From positions 1-64,000 of the forward strand of contig CAUJHV010000040.1 of assembly GCA_963205115.1 (NCBI GenBank): a stretch of DNA of 64,000 bases, written 5' to 3'. The first letter of the stretch is position 1. Each line of letters opens with the position of its first letter. A program made the position numbers and the translations under genes. Below are positions 37,235 through 47,367 of the stretch, piece by piece. Source of the stretch: Pseudomonadota bacterium (GTDB lineage Bacteria > Pseudomonadota > Gammaproteobacteria > Burkholderiales > Burkholderiaceae_C). The notes beneath the pieces are model-generated. The model was given only the letters and a program-made list of their open reading frames with translations, did no database searches and had not been told where the DNA came from.

Positions 37235-37312
37235 CTATCCGAATTCGCAACCATTCGCCAATGGGGACTGCCTAGCATTCCGCGCATCGTCAGTTCTTCG
37301 AAGAGGCTCCCT

Positions 37313-39181
<1,869 letters not shown>

Positions 39182-39183
39182 GC

Positions 39184-39227
39184 GGGCGCGCCGCGCAGGC
39201 GCGTCCCTGACAGGCGGTGATCGCCTG
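39184..39227 (+). terminator. two tandem hairpins after glmS
   Basis: First stem: GGGCGCGCC (39184-39192) with GGCGCGTCC (39198-39206), 9 bp with one G-U pair. Second stem: CAGGCG (39211-39216) with CGCCTG (39222-39227), 6 bp. They fill the glmS to ketopantoate-reductase gap. Either could end the glmS message, although neither has a U-tract. Confidence 0.42.
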
Positions 39228-39244
39228 ACCCTGGAGAGATGTCC

Positions 39245-40216
39245 ATGCACGTGATCATCGTCGGCGCCGGCGCGCTGGGTTCCTTGTACGCCGCCTGCCT
39301 CGCCCGCGACGGCCATGCGGTTTCGTTGGTCGCGCGCGGCGAGCGTGCGCGTGCACTGGCTGCTCACGGCATTCGCGTCACGGGCGTCGAAGACTTCAGC
39401 GCACGCTGCGACATCGTGACCGAGCCACAGCAGCTGCGATCGGCCGACCTGCTCATCCTGGCGACCAAGACCTACGACACGGCCGAGGCCCTGCAGTCGC
39501 TGCGCGAGTTGCGTGTCACCAGCGCCTTCTCCGTGCAGAACGGGGTGCAGAAGAACGAGGCCCTGGCGCAGGCCTTCGGGCCATCGGCCGCGCTGGGTGC
39601 GATCAGTATGACCGGCGCGGAACTGCTGCCCGCCCAGGGCGACATGCCCGGTGCGGTGCGCTACACGCGGGCCGGTGCCACCACCATCGGCGAGATCGCC
39701 GGCGGCCTGTCGCCACGCGTCGACGGCTTGGTTGCCGCGATGACCCGCGCGGGCCTGAACGTGCTGGCGTCCGACCGCATCACGGCCATCGAGTGGTCCA
39801 AGTTCGTCACCTGGTCGGGATCGAGCGCGCTGGCGGTCCTGACGCGCCAGCCGCCGTGGCGCTTCCTGCTCGATCCCGACACGGCGCTGCTGGCCATACG
39901 CGTGATGCGCGAGACCGCAGCCGTGGCGCAGCACCTGGGCATCGCGCTGATCGACAACGCGCTGATCCGTGCCGCGATGCCCGATCGCAGTGACGCCGAA
40001 GCGCTGGCGATCGTCCAGGCGTTCGCCGAGGACATCCGGAGCACCTCACCGGACCTTCGGCCGTCGATCCTGCAGGATGCCGACCGCGGGCGCCGGCTCG
40101 AGGTGAACGAGACGCTGGGCTACAGCTTGACGCTGGCACAGCGGTTCGGGCTGCCCGCGCCCACGCTCGACCTGTGCTGCCGCGTGCTGCGCGTGGTGTC
40201 GCGGGCGGCGCGCTGA
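39245..40216 (+). CDS. ketopantoate reductase (PanE/ApbA) family protein
   Basis: 323 residues from ATG 39245, preferred over 39239 because the GGAG at 39233-39236 is then 8 bases away. The NADP-binding start is MHVIIVGAGALGSLYAACLA. LILATKTYD, SVQNGVQKNEAL, the catalytic Lys in AIEWSKFVTW, and the C-terminal RPSILQDADRGRRLEVNETLG match ApbA proteins. It may make pantoate for CoA or reduce another 2-oxo acid. Paralogues in Burkholderiales often sit in catabolic loci. It stands between glmS and the Bug-sulfatase pair. Confidence 0.92.
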   Translation: MHVIIVGAGALGSLYAACLARDGHAVSLVARGERARALAAHGIRVTGVEDFSARCDIVTEPQQLRSADLLILATKTYDTAEALQSLRELRVTSAFSVQNGVQKNEALAQAFGPSAALGAISMTGAELLPAQGDMPGAVRYTRAGATTIGEIAGGLSPRVDGLVAAMTRAGLNVLASDRITAIEWSKFVTWSGSSALAVLTRQPPWRFLLDPDTALLAIRVMRETAAVAQHLGIALIDNALIRAAMPDRSDAEALAIVQAFAEDIRSTSPDLRPSILQDADRGRRLEVNETLGYSLTLAQRFGLPAPTLDLCCRVLRVVSRAAR

Positions 40217-40246
40217 TCGCCCGCCACCGCGCGTCACGCACCCGCG

Positions 40247-40267
40247 GCCTTGTCCGGCGCGCAAGGC
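40247..40267 (+). terminator. weak hairpin after the ketopantoate-reductase gene
   Basis: GCCTTG (40247-40252) and CAAGGC (40262-40267) form a 6-bp stem 30 bases after the stop codon. It is followed by GCCGTTG rather than a U-tract, so this is only a candidate. Confidence 0.3.
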
Positions 40268-40358
40268 GCCGTTGCTGAGAACGCAAGCCCACGCGCGTGC
40301 CGCGTGTGCAGAATGAATCGCACTGTCGTCGCCCCTCCCACGGCGAAGGAACGTGCCC

Positions 40359-41330
40359 ATGAAACGTCGAGTCTTCCTTCCCCTGGCCGGCGCTGGCCTG
40401 CTCGCAGCCTCGCTGCCGCTGCGGGCCCAGACCACGCCCCCGGCGCGCCCCGTCAAGGTGGTCGTGGCCTGGCCCGCAGGCGGCTTCATGGATGTCACCA
40501 CGCGCGCCATGACCGATCGGCTGGCGAACCTGTGGTCCCAGCAGGTGGTCGTGGAAAACAAGCCGGGCGCGTACGGCCTGATCGGCACGGAACAGGTGAT
40601 GTACAGCCCGCCGGACGGGGCCACCTGGCTGATCGGCACCATGGGCACGCCGATGTCCGCCAGCCTGTACAAGCGCAAGTGGATCGCGGCCGACGAATTT
40701 GCCGGCGTGGCGATGGTCGGCAGTTCGGCGCTGATCGCGGTGGTGCCGGCCAGCTTGCCGGTGCAGTCGATGAAGGAGTTCGTCGCGCTGGCACGCAGCC
40801 AGCCCGGCAAACTCAACTACCTCAACCCCAGCGCCGGCAGCGCCACGCACCTGAATACGGAGCTGCTGAAGCTCAACGAGAAGATCAACGTCACCAGCGT
40901 GCCCTACAACGGCCAGCCGCCGGGCGTGGTCGATCTGATCGCCGGCCAGCTGCACTTCGGCATGCTCGCGCCGCAGGTCGTCGGCCCGCACATCCGTTCG
41001 GGCAAGCTGCGTGCACTGGCGGTGGCCTTTCCCACGCGGCTGAAGGACTATCCCGAGGTGCCCACGATGGCCGAGGCCGGCTACCCCGACGTGACCGTCG
41101 TGGCCAGCTACAGCGTGCTGGTGCCCAAGCGCACGCCCAAAGACGTGATCGCGAAATTGAATGCCGACATCGTGCAGGCCCTGGGCGACCCCGAGACCCG
41201 CCGGCGCATCGAAACCGCAGGCGCCGTCGCCGCCGGACCGTCGACACCGGAACAGGTGGATGCCTTCCTGCGCGCAGAGACCCAGCGCTGGGACCGGTTC
41301 TTCCGCGACGTCCGCATCGATATCGAATGA
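40359..41330 (+). CDS. Bug family tripartite tricarboxylate transporter substrate-binding protein
   Basis: 323 residues from the ATG at 40359. The signal peptide MKRRVFLPLAGAGLLAAS is cut near LRAQ (about 24). The mature protein opens with VKVVVAWPAGGFMDVTTRAM and NLWSQQVVVENKPGAYGLIG, the unmistakable Bug signature, with LNYLNPSAGSATHLNTEL, VPYNGQPPGVVDLIAGQL and VPTMAEAGYPD. Bug proteins bind carboxylated small molecules in the periplasm and are often orphans without TctAB, as here. Its stop overlaps the sulfatase start by ATGA, suggesting the ligand is related to a sulfated or phosphonated substrate. Confidence 0.95.
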   Translation: MKRRVFLPLAGAGLLAASLPLRAQTTPPARPVKVVVAWPAGGFMDVTTRAMTDRLANLWSQQVVVENKPGAYGLIGTEQVMYSPPDGATWLIGTMGTPMSASLYKRKWIAADEFAGVAMVGSSALIAVVPASLPVQSMKEFVALARSQPGKLNYLNPSAGSATHLNTELLKLNEKINVTSVPYNGQPPGVVDLIAGQLHFGMLAPQVVGPHIRSGKLRALAVAFPTRLKDYPEVPTMAEAGYPDVTVVASYSVLVPKRTPKDVIAKLNADIVQALGDPETRRRIETAGAVAAGPSTPEQVDAFLRAETQRWDRFFRDVRIDIE

Positions 41331-42835
41331 GCGCCCGCGCAGCCCCACCCACCATGCAGAAGCCGCCGCACATCATCCTGATCGTCACGGACCAGCAGCG
41401 CTGGGACACCATCGGCGCGCTGGGCGCACCGTGGATGAAGACGCCGAACTTCGACCGTCTGGCCGCGGAGGGCACGGCGTTCACGTCCTGCTTCACGACG
41501 TCGCCGCTGTGCGTCTCGGCGCGGGCCAGCCTGTTCACGGGCTGCTACCCGCACATGCTCAACGCGTATCACAACTTCGACACCTGGGAGCCCACCTGGG
41601 TGTCCTCGCTGGCGCAGGCGGGTTACCACTGCGTGAACATCGGCAAGATGCACATCAACCCCTACGACGCCAAAGGGGGGTTTCACCAGCGCTTCATGGT
41701 CGAGAACAAGGACCGCGCACTGTTCCTCGAAGAGCCGCACCGCGCCATCTACGACGAATGGGACAAAGCGCTGCTGGCCAACGGTGTCGTCAAGCCCACG
41801 CGCTTCACGCGCCGCGCGGCCGACCCCGACGGCTTCATGCAGGCGCTGGGCGCCTTCGAGTGGGAGCTGCCGGAGCGCCTCTTCTCCGACAACTTCATCG
41901 CCGACACCGCGCTGTGGTGGCTGGCACAGCGCAAGGCCAGCAACCCGCTGTTCCTGCAGATCGGCTTCTGCGGGCCGCATCCGCCCTATGACCCGCCGCG
42001 CCGCTACATCGACATGTATCGCGACGTGGACCTGCCGGTGCCCCACGTGACACCCGAGGAGATCGAGGCGCAGACACCTGCGCTGAAGGCCTACCGCCAC
42101 GTGCAGGAGACCGGCTACTTCGATTCCATCGCCTGGCGCACGGGGGCCAGCCCTGAAGACCTGCTGCGCCTGCGGCGGCACTATGCGGCCAACGTGACGC
42201 TTCTGGACGAACGCATCGGCGACATCCTGGCGCGGCTGGACACGCTGGGCTATCTGGACAACGCCATCGTGATCCTCACCTCGGACCACGGCGACAACCT
42301 CGGCGACCACGGCCTGATTGGCAAGCACAACATGTTCGAGGGCGCCGTGCGCGTGCCCTTGATCGTGCGCGCACCCGGCCGCGTGCCCGCGGGGCAGGTG
42401 AACGACGCGCTGGTGCAGTGGATGGACATCGCGCCGACGGTCCTCGAATCGGCCGGCGTGCCCGTGCCGGCCAACTGGGAAGCGCAATCGCTGTGGCCGC
42501 TGATCGACGACCCGCAGGCGCCCGGCCGCGACGCCGTCTACGCCGAGCTTGCGCGAGACCACATCCAGCAGGACGCCGAGATGATGATCATGCGCCGCGA
42601 CCGCCGCTGGAAGGTGGTCTTCTACCTCGGCCAGGAACACGGCGAGCTGTACGACCTGGAGGCCGACCCGGGCGAGGTGCACAACCGCTGGTACGACCCC
42701 GAATGCCGCACGCAGCGTGACGAGCTGGTGGGCCAGCTGCTGCGCTGGCAGGTGGCGGGCACGCTGCGTTCGCGCATCCGCCCGCGCGAGAAGCCGCAAC
42801 AACCGATGGCCGTGGCGCTGCAAGCCGGCGCCTGA
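41327..42835 (+). CDS. sulfatase-family hydrolase (formylglycine type)
   Basis: 502 residues with no signal peptide, so cytoplasmic. Family features are the metal-binding IVTDQQRWDT (19-28, first Asp at 22), the formylglycine motif C62-V-S-A-R66 in LCVSARASLFTG, NIGKMHI, GPHPPYDPP and TSDHGDNLGDHGLIGKHN with the second metal site. The cysteine motif is C-x-S-x-R, where Pro or Ala is the more usual third residue. It resembles choline-sulfatase and phosphonate/arylsulfatase types, and the substrate is unknown. It needs a formylglycine-generating enzyme, and none is in the window. It is coupled by ATGA to the Bug gene. Confidence 0.92.
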   Translation: MSARAAPPTMQKPPHIILIVTDQQRWDTIGALGAPWMKTPNFDRLAAEGTAFTSCFTTSPLCVSARASLFTGCYPHMLNAYHNFDTWEPTWVSSLAQAGYHCVNIGKMHINPYDAKGGFHQRFMVENKDRALFLEEPHRAIYDEWDKALLANGVVKPTRFTRRAADPDGFMQALGAFEWELPERLFSDNFIADTALWWLAQRKASNPLFLQIGFCGPHPPYDPPRRYIDMYRDVDLPVPHVTPEEIEAQTPALKAYRHVQETGYFDSIAWRTGASPEDLLRLRRHYAANVTLLDERIGDILARLDTLGYLDNAIVILTSDHGDNLGDHGLIGKHNMFEGAVRVPLIVRAPGRVPAGQVNDALVQWMDIAPTVLESAGVPVPANWEAQSLWPLIDDPQAPGRDAVYAELARDHIQQDAEMMIMRRDRRWKVVFYLGQEHGELYDLEADPGEVHNRWYDPECRTQRDELVGQLLRWQVAGTLRSRIRPREKPQQPMAVALQAGA

Positions 42836-42879
42836 CGAGCGTTCTGGCGCGCGGCCCAGAGGGCGCCGCACGCCCGACC

Positions 42880-43749
42880 TCAGCGCACGCGTGCCAGCAC
42901 GCGACGCGCCTGCAGGACCACGGGCAGGTCCACCATCCGGCCATCGAGCTGCACCGCGGCGCCGCCGGCCGCTTCGTCAGCGGCTACGACACGGCGCGCC
43001 CAATCGAGTTCGGCGTCGGTCGGCGCCATCGCGTCGTGCATGACCGCCACCTGGCGTGGGTGGATGCATAACTTTCCACCGAAGCCGAAGCGCAGCGCGC
43101 GTGCGGTGTCGGCGCGCAGCCGCGGCTCGTCGTCCAGCGCCGTGGTCACGCCGTCCACCGCCGGGGCCAGCCGGTGCAGGCGCGTGTGCATGGCGATCGC
43201 AAAACGCAGCGCGTCGAGCTCGCGCTCGTCGTCGTCGCAGCGGATGCCGGTGTCGGCCTGGAAGTCGATGTGGCCCAGCACCAGGCGCGCCACACCGGGC
43301 TGCGCGGCGATCTCGCCCAGTTGCGCCCAACCAGCGGCGGACTCGATCAGCGGCAACAAGGCGGCCTGCGGCGCCACGCGGCGCACGGCCTGGAGATCGG
43401 CTCCCGATTCGGCCTTGGGCACCATGAGGATGGCTGTGCCCGCGATGGCCGGGTGATGCCCGAGCCACGCCAGGTCGTCGGCGCCGACGGCGCTGGCCGG
43501 GGCGTTGAGCCGCAGCACCAGCGCCACGGTGCCGCCCGCCAGCGACGGCCAGGCCGCGGCGATGGCCGCGCGCGCCGCCGGCTTCTCGGCCAGTGGCACG
43601 GCATCCTCGAGGTCCAGCACGACGGCGTCGGCGCCGCTGGCCAGCGCCTTGGCAAAGCGCTCGGGCCGGTGACCGGGCACGAAGAGGAAGCTGCGGGCTT
43701 GCGCCGCACTGCTTGTCGGCGGGCTCATGTCACGGGTGTCTGGGGACAT
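42880..43749 (-). CDS. HpcH/HpaI aldolase family CoA ester lyase (CitE-like)
   Basis: 289 residues. The start RSFLFVPGHRPERFAKAL and ADAVVLDLEDAVP are the classic opening of citrate-lyase-beta-like (malyl/citramalyl-CoA lyase) proteins. The rest has LMVPKAESGADL, LPLIESAAGW, LVLGHIDFQADTG and FGGKLCIHPRQVAVMH. It splits 3-hydroxyacyl-CoA esters with Mg2+. It is convergent with the sulfatase gene and divergent from the glycosidase gene. An alternative start is ATG 43728. The physiological substrate is unknown. Confidence 0.92.
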   Translation of the reverse strand: MSPDTRDMSPPTSSAAQARSFLFVPGHRPERFAKALASGADAVVLDLEDAVPLAEKPAARAAIAAAWPSLAGGTVALVLRLNAPASAVGADDLAWLGHHPAIAGTAILMVPKAESGADLQAVRRVAPQAALLPLIESAAGWAQLGEIAAQPGVARLVLGHIDFQADTGIRCDDDERELDALRFAIAMHTRLHRLAPAVDGVTTALDDEPRLRADTARALRFGFGGKLCIHPRQVAVMHDAMAPTDAELDWARRVVAADEAAGGAAVQLDGRMVDLPVVLQARRVLARVR

Positions 43750-43905
43750 CGGAAGCTCCTGGGCAGGCCGGGCCGGTCATCCGTCCCTGTGCGCCGCCGC
43801 GCTGCGCTGGCATTCTGTTCCGAGACGGCGCAACGGCCTGCCGCGAATGACTTCGGTCTGAAGGGCGGACGCTCACCCGCCGGGTGCCAACGTCAGAATG
43901 TGCCA

Positions 43906-46065
43906 ATGAGCACCCGCCGCATCGACACCTTGCTTGCCGAGATGACCCTGGCCGAGAAGATCGGTCAGCTGTGCCAGGTCCAGCCGGAGGGCCGCGACCA
44001 GGACGACCGCGTGCGCGCCGGCGGTGTGGGTTCGCTGATCAACGTGGTGGGTGACGATGCCCGCCACTACCAGCGGCTGGCCGTGGAGGAGTCGCGATTG
44101 GGCATCCCGCTGCTGCTGGGGCGCGACGTGATCCACGGCTTCGCCACCATCTTCCCCATCCCGCTGGGCCAGGCCGCGAGCTTCGACCCGGCGGGCGTGC
44201 GCGATGCGGCCGCCACTGCTGCGCGCGAGGCCGCCGCGGCCGGTGTCAACTGGACCTTCTCGCCGATGCTGGACGTGGTGCGCGACCCGCGCTGGGGGCG
44301 CGTGGCCGAGAGCTTCGGCGAAGACACGCTGCTGGCTTCGCGCATGGGCGCGGCGATGGTGCAGGGCTACCAAGGCGAGGGCCTGGCCGCTTGTGCCAAG
44401 CATTTTGTCGGTTATGGGGCGGCGCAGGGCGGACGCGACTACGCCGAAACCGCCATCCCGCCGCGCCAGTTGCGCGATGTCTACCTGCCGCCTTTCGAGG
44501 CCGCTGTGCGGGCCGGTGCGCTGACGCTGATGACGGGCTTCAACGACCTGGACGGCATCCCCGCGACGGCCAACGAGGCACTCGTGCGCGGCGTGCTCAA
44601 GGGCGAATGGCTGTTCGACGGCCTGGTCGTCAGCGACTGGACCTCGATCACCGAACTGGTGATCCATGGCTGCGCAGCCGACGATGCCGATGCCGCGTGC
44701 CAGGCGCTGCTGGCCGGTGTCGACATGGAGATGGCCAGCCGCAGCTACCGCGATCACCTCGAGCAGGCGATTGCCAGCGGCGCCGTGCCGATCGCGTACG
44801 TCGACGATGCCGTGCGGCGCGTGCTGGGCGTCAAGGAACGGCTGGGTCTCTTCGACCACCCCTTCGGCCGACTGCGTGGGCCGGTCTCGGCTGCTGCTGC
44901 GGACCTGCAGCCGCGTCAGATGGCACAACGCAGCTGTGTGCTGCTGAAAAACGAGGACCTGCTGCCACTGAACGAGGGCATCGGCCGTGTGGCGGTCATC
45001 GGGCCGCTGGCCGATGCCGGCGCGGATCAGCTGGGTTGCTGGGTCTTCGATGCCGATCACGCGCGCACCCACAGCGTGCTGGCCGGTTTGCGCGAGCGAC
45101 TGGGCGCGCACCGCGTGCGCTTCGAGCCCGGCCTGGACAGCTGCCGCAGCCACGACGAGCAGGGCTTTGCGGCCGCGCTGGATGCCGCACGCGCGGCCGA
45201 CGTGGTGGTGCTGTGCATCGGCGAGGACGCGGGGCTCAGCGGCGAGGCCCACTGCCGCGCCTACATCGACCTGCCTGGCGCGCAGCAGCGCTTGCTCGAT
45301 CAACTGGCCGCCACCGGCACCCCGGTCGTGGCCGTCGTGTTGTCGGGGCGCCCGCTGGCACTGGCGGGCGTGATCGACCCGGCGCGGGCCGTGCTGATGG
45401 CCTGGCATCCGGGCAGCATGGGCGGCCCGGCGATCGCCGACCTGCTGTTCGGCGAGCCGCCCAGCGGCCGGCTGCCCATGACGCTGCCGCGCAGCGTCGG
45501 ACAGATCCCGCTGTACTACAACCACAAGAACACCGGCCGGCCGCCGAACCCGGACTCGCCGCGTGTGCCCTCCGGCACGCCGCTGGATCCCCGCGGGTTC
45601 TTCTCGACCTATCTGGACGAGGACCACCGGCCCTTGTTCCCCTTCGGTTTCGGGATGAGCTACACGCAGTTCGACTATGCCGATCTGGCGCTATCCTCGC
45701 CGCGGCTCGAGCCGAAGGGGACCTTGCACGTGCGGATGGCGCTGCGCAACGTCGGCGCTCGCGCGGGCACCGAGGTGGTCCAGCTCTACGTCCAGGACCT
45801 GTGCGGCAGCGTCACGCGGCCCGTCAAGGAGTTGAAGGATTTCCAGCGCGTGACGCTGCAGCCCGGCGAGAGCCGACTGGTGGAATTGGTGCTCGCCGCG
45901 GACCAGCTGCGTTTCACCGGGCGCGACGGGCTGTCGATCCTCGAGCCGGGGCGGTTCCGGCTGTGGGTCGGCCCGCACGCCCAGGCGGGGCTGAGCGCCG
46001 AGTTCGAGCTCGCCGGCGGCGGGACGGCGCCGCAGGCATCCGCTGTGCCGCCTGCGCTGGAGTAG
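43906..46065 (+). CDS. glycoside hydrolase family 3 (beta-glucosidase/xylosidase type)
   Basis: 719 residues, no signal peptide, so cytoplasmic. The N-terminal GH3 barrel has LLLGRDVIHGFATIFPIPLGQAAS, ARWGR-like DPRWGRVAESFGED, ACAKHFVGYG and the nucleophile D244 in GLVVSDWTS. The C-terminal alpha/beta domain (about 330-560, with VAVIGPLAD and VVVLCIGEDAGLSGE) carries the acid/base region, and a fibronectin-III-like domain closes the protein (about 635-710, TEVVQLYVQD). It removes beta-linked glucose or xylose from short saccharides. The start at 43906 is the last in-frame ATG before the barrel. Confidence 0.94.
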   Translation: MSTRRIDTLLAEMTLAEKIGQLCQVQPEGRDQDDRVRAGGVGSLINVVGDDARHYQRLAVEESRLGIPLLLGRDVIHGFATIFPIPLGQAASFDPAGVRDAAATAAREAAAAGVNWTFSPMLDVVRDPRWGRVAESFGEDTLLASRMGAAMVQGYQGEGLAACAKHFVGYGAAQGGRDYAETAIPPRQLRDVYLPPFEAAVRAGALTLMTGFNDLDGIPATANEALVRGVLKGEWLFDGLVVSDWTSITELVIHGCAADDADAACQALLAGVDMEMASRSYRDHLEQAIASGAVPIAYVDDAVRRVLGVKERLGLFDHPFGRLRGPVSAAAADLQPRQMAQRSCVLLKNEDLLPLNEGIGRVAVIGPLADAGADQLGCWVFDADHARTHSVLAGLRERLGAHRVRFEPGLDSCRSHDEQGFAAALDAARAADVVVLCIGEDAGLSGEAHCRAYIDLPGAQQRLLDQLAATGTPVVAVVLSGRPLALAGVIDPARAVLMAWHPGSMGGPAIADLLFGEPPSGRLPMTLPRSVGQIPLYYNHKNTGRPPNPDSPRVPSGTPLDPRGFFSTYLDEDHRPLFPFGFGMSYTQFDYADLALSSPRLEPKGTLHVRMALRNVGARAGTEVVQLYVQDLCGSVTRPVKELKDFQRVTLQPGESRLVELVLAADQLRFTGRDGLSILEPGRFRLWVGPHAQAGLSAEFELAGGGTAPQASAVPPALE

Positions 46066-46075
46066 GACACCTGCG

Positions 46076-46636
46076 TCAGCAGGCATGGGCGCGACGTCGG
46101 GCGGTCCAACGACGGCTGCGCGCCAGGCGACGCCGCCGCTCCGCCGCCACGTCCGCTGCCGAACCCGCCACGTCGAGCAAAGGCACGGCCGGGATGTTCG
46201 CGTCGAGGATCGCCTGGTAGCCCGCCGGCGCCATCTTGTCCTTGGCCGGCAGGTTGACCCACAGCTGCACCAGCTCGAACGGCCCGCCCGTGCGCGCATA
46301 CGCGCTCGAATGGAACTCCTCGTGCAGGATCCCGGCGCCGGCCGTCATCTACTGCACGTCGCCCGGGCCGATCACGCCGCCCTGGCCGGTGGAGTCGCGG
46401 TGTTCGACCTCGCCCGCATAGACGATGGTCACGGTCTCGAAACCGCGGTGGGGATGCGGGCCGACGCCGCGGCGCTGGGTCGTGGGCTCGAAGCGCGTGG
46501 GCGCCGCATAGTCCAGCAGCAGGAAGTGGCTGCGCTCGGCGGCACCGGCGTCGTAGCCCAACAGGCCGTGAACGGGAAAGCCGTTGCCCACCCAGTGGCG
46601 GCCGGGGGCGCTGCGCGTGGAGAGGACCTGCTTCAT
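46076..46636 (-). pseudogene. pirin-family gene, broken by an amber codon and truncated
   Basis: Reading from ATG 46636 gives a good pirin N-terminus: HWVGNGFPVHGLL, PHPHRGFETVTIVYAGEVEHRDS with metal-binding histidines, GGVIGPGDVQ. A TAG (complement 46349-46351) then stands where pirins have Trp, and the frame continues with MTAGAGILHEEF and LVQLWVNLPAKDKM up to about 46190. Beyond that the sequence no longer resembles pirin in any frame, and the second cupin half (about 130 residues) is absent. The 3' end abuts the glycosidase gene. The gene is therefore a decayed remnant. ATG directly follows the TAG, so a short downstream peptide could still be made. Confidence 0.85.
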
Positions 46637-46775
46637 CGGGGGCTCCTGGATTCGGGGGCGTCGGATGCGTCCTTCACCGTTCACAGGATGGGGGCGGAAC
46701 CGCGAAACCACAGGCCCGTGCGTCGCCCATGCCGCGATCCGGAACCGCAACGCGCGGCGGCGGCCGAGCGGGCGT

Positions 46776-47012
46776 TCAATGCTGCCGCAGCGCGGCGTTC
46801 AACTGATCGGCCAGTGCCGCCCAGTCGGAGTCTTCGCACACCGCCTCCCGCAGGAACTGCGCCTGCGCCGGCGTCCAGAAGGGGGCGTCCTCGAGCTTGA
46901 ACTCGCCCGGCAGCGGCGCATGCGCCGCAATGAACGTGCGGATCTCCACCGTGCTGCTGGGCAGCCCGAGCTGGTCGAAGAGTTCGCCGTAGCGATGGAA
47001 GGCAGCGTGCAT
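46776..47012 (-). CDS. DUF2789 family small protein
   Basis: 78 residues from the ATG at 47012. The pattern HRYGELFDQLGLPSSTVEI, AHAPLPGEFKL and APFWTPAQAQFLREAV is that of DUF2789, a small helical protein of unknown function found in proteobacteria. It is divergent from the large EAL-REC gene and downstream of nothing on its own strand except the pirin remnant. Confidence 0.83.
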   Translation of the reverse strand: MHAAFHRYGELFDQLGLPSSTVEIRTFIAAHAPLPGEFKLEDAPFWTPAQAQFLREAVCEDSDWAALADQLNAALRQH

Positions 47013-47367
47013 GGGACATCCTCCGGACCACGGGACCCGGCGCTGCGCCATCGCCAGCGGCTTGCCACTGGCCACCACGGGTAGCGCCGGATGTCACGGG
47101 CCTGCGCGCAGCCGGTCTGCGCACCCGCGCCGTGTCGTCGACCGGGACCTCGTCGAGCCAGTATGCGCCCAACGACGGGCGCGCCGCGTGGCCGCCTGCT
47201 TGACCCTGAGCCCCATGCGGACACGGCGGCTGGCGGGCGTGCCAAATCCGGATAAGCGGGCCGCGACCGCGGCTCTTCGGGCCTTTGCTGCCGACCATCG
47301 ATCCATAAGCTGGGACTTTCGCTCCTTGCCCGATCGACCCACGGGCAGCACCGCGCAGAAACCGCCC
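47013..47367. other. 355-bp intergenic region between DUF2789 and the EAL-REC operon
   Basis: No convincing gene is seen. The frame of the downstream EAL-REC gene is open through the whole stretch, but the translated sequence is Arg/Ala-rich and unlike any domain, so I place the start at 47368. A short hairpin GCCGCG/CGCGGC occurs near 47260. This gap must carry the promoters of the two divergent transcripts. I cannot point to clear -35/-10 boxes. Confidence 0.5.

Noticed and set aside
37154..37312. glmS ribozyme/riboswitch
   Set aside because: The region is AT-rich with a Lrp-like repeat and shows none of the glmS ribozyme core; that RNA is typical of Firmicutes.
47011..47367. Longer N-terminus for the EAL-REC protein
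   Set aside because: The extension is open but Arg/Ala-rich without domain character and overlaps the promoter gap, so the ATG at 47368 is preferred.
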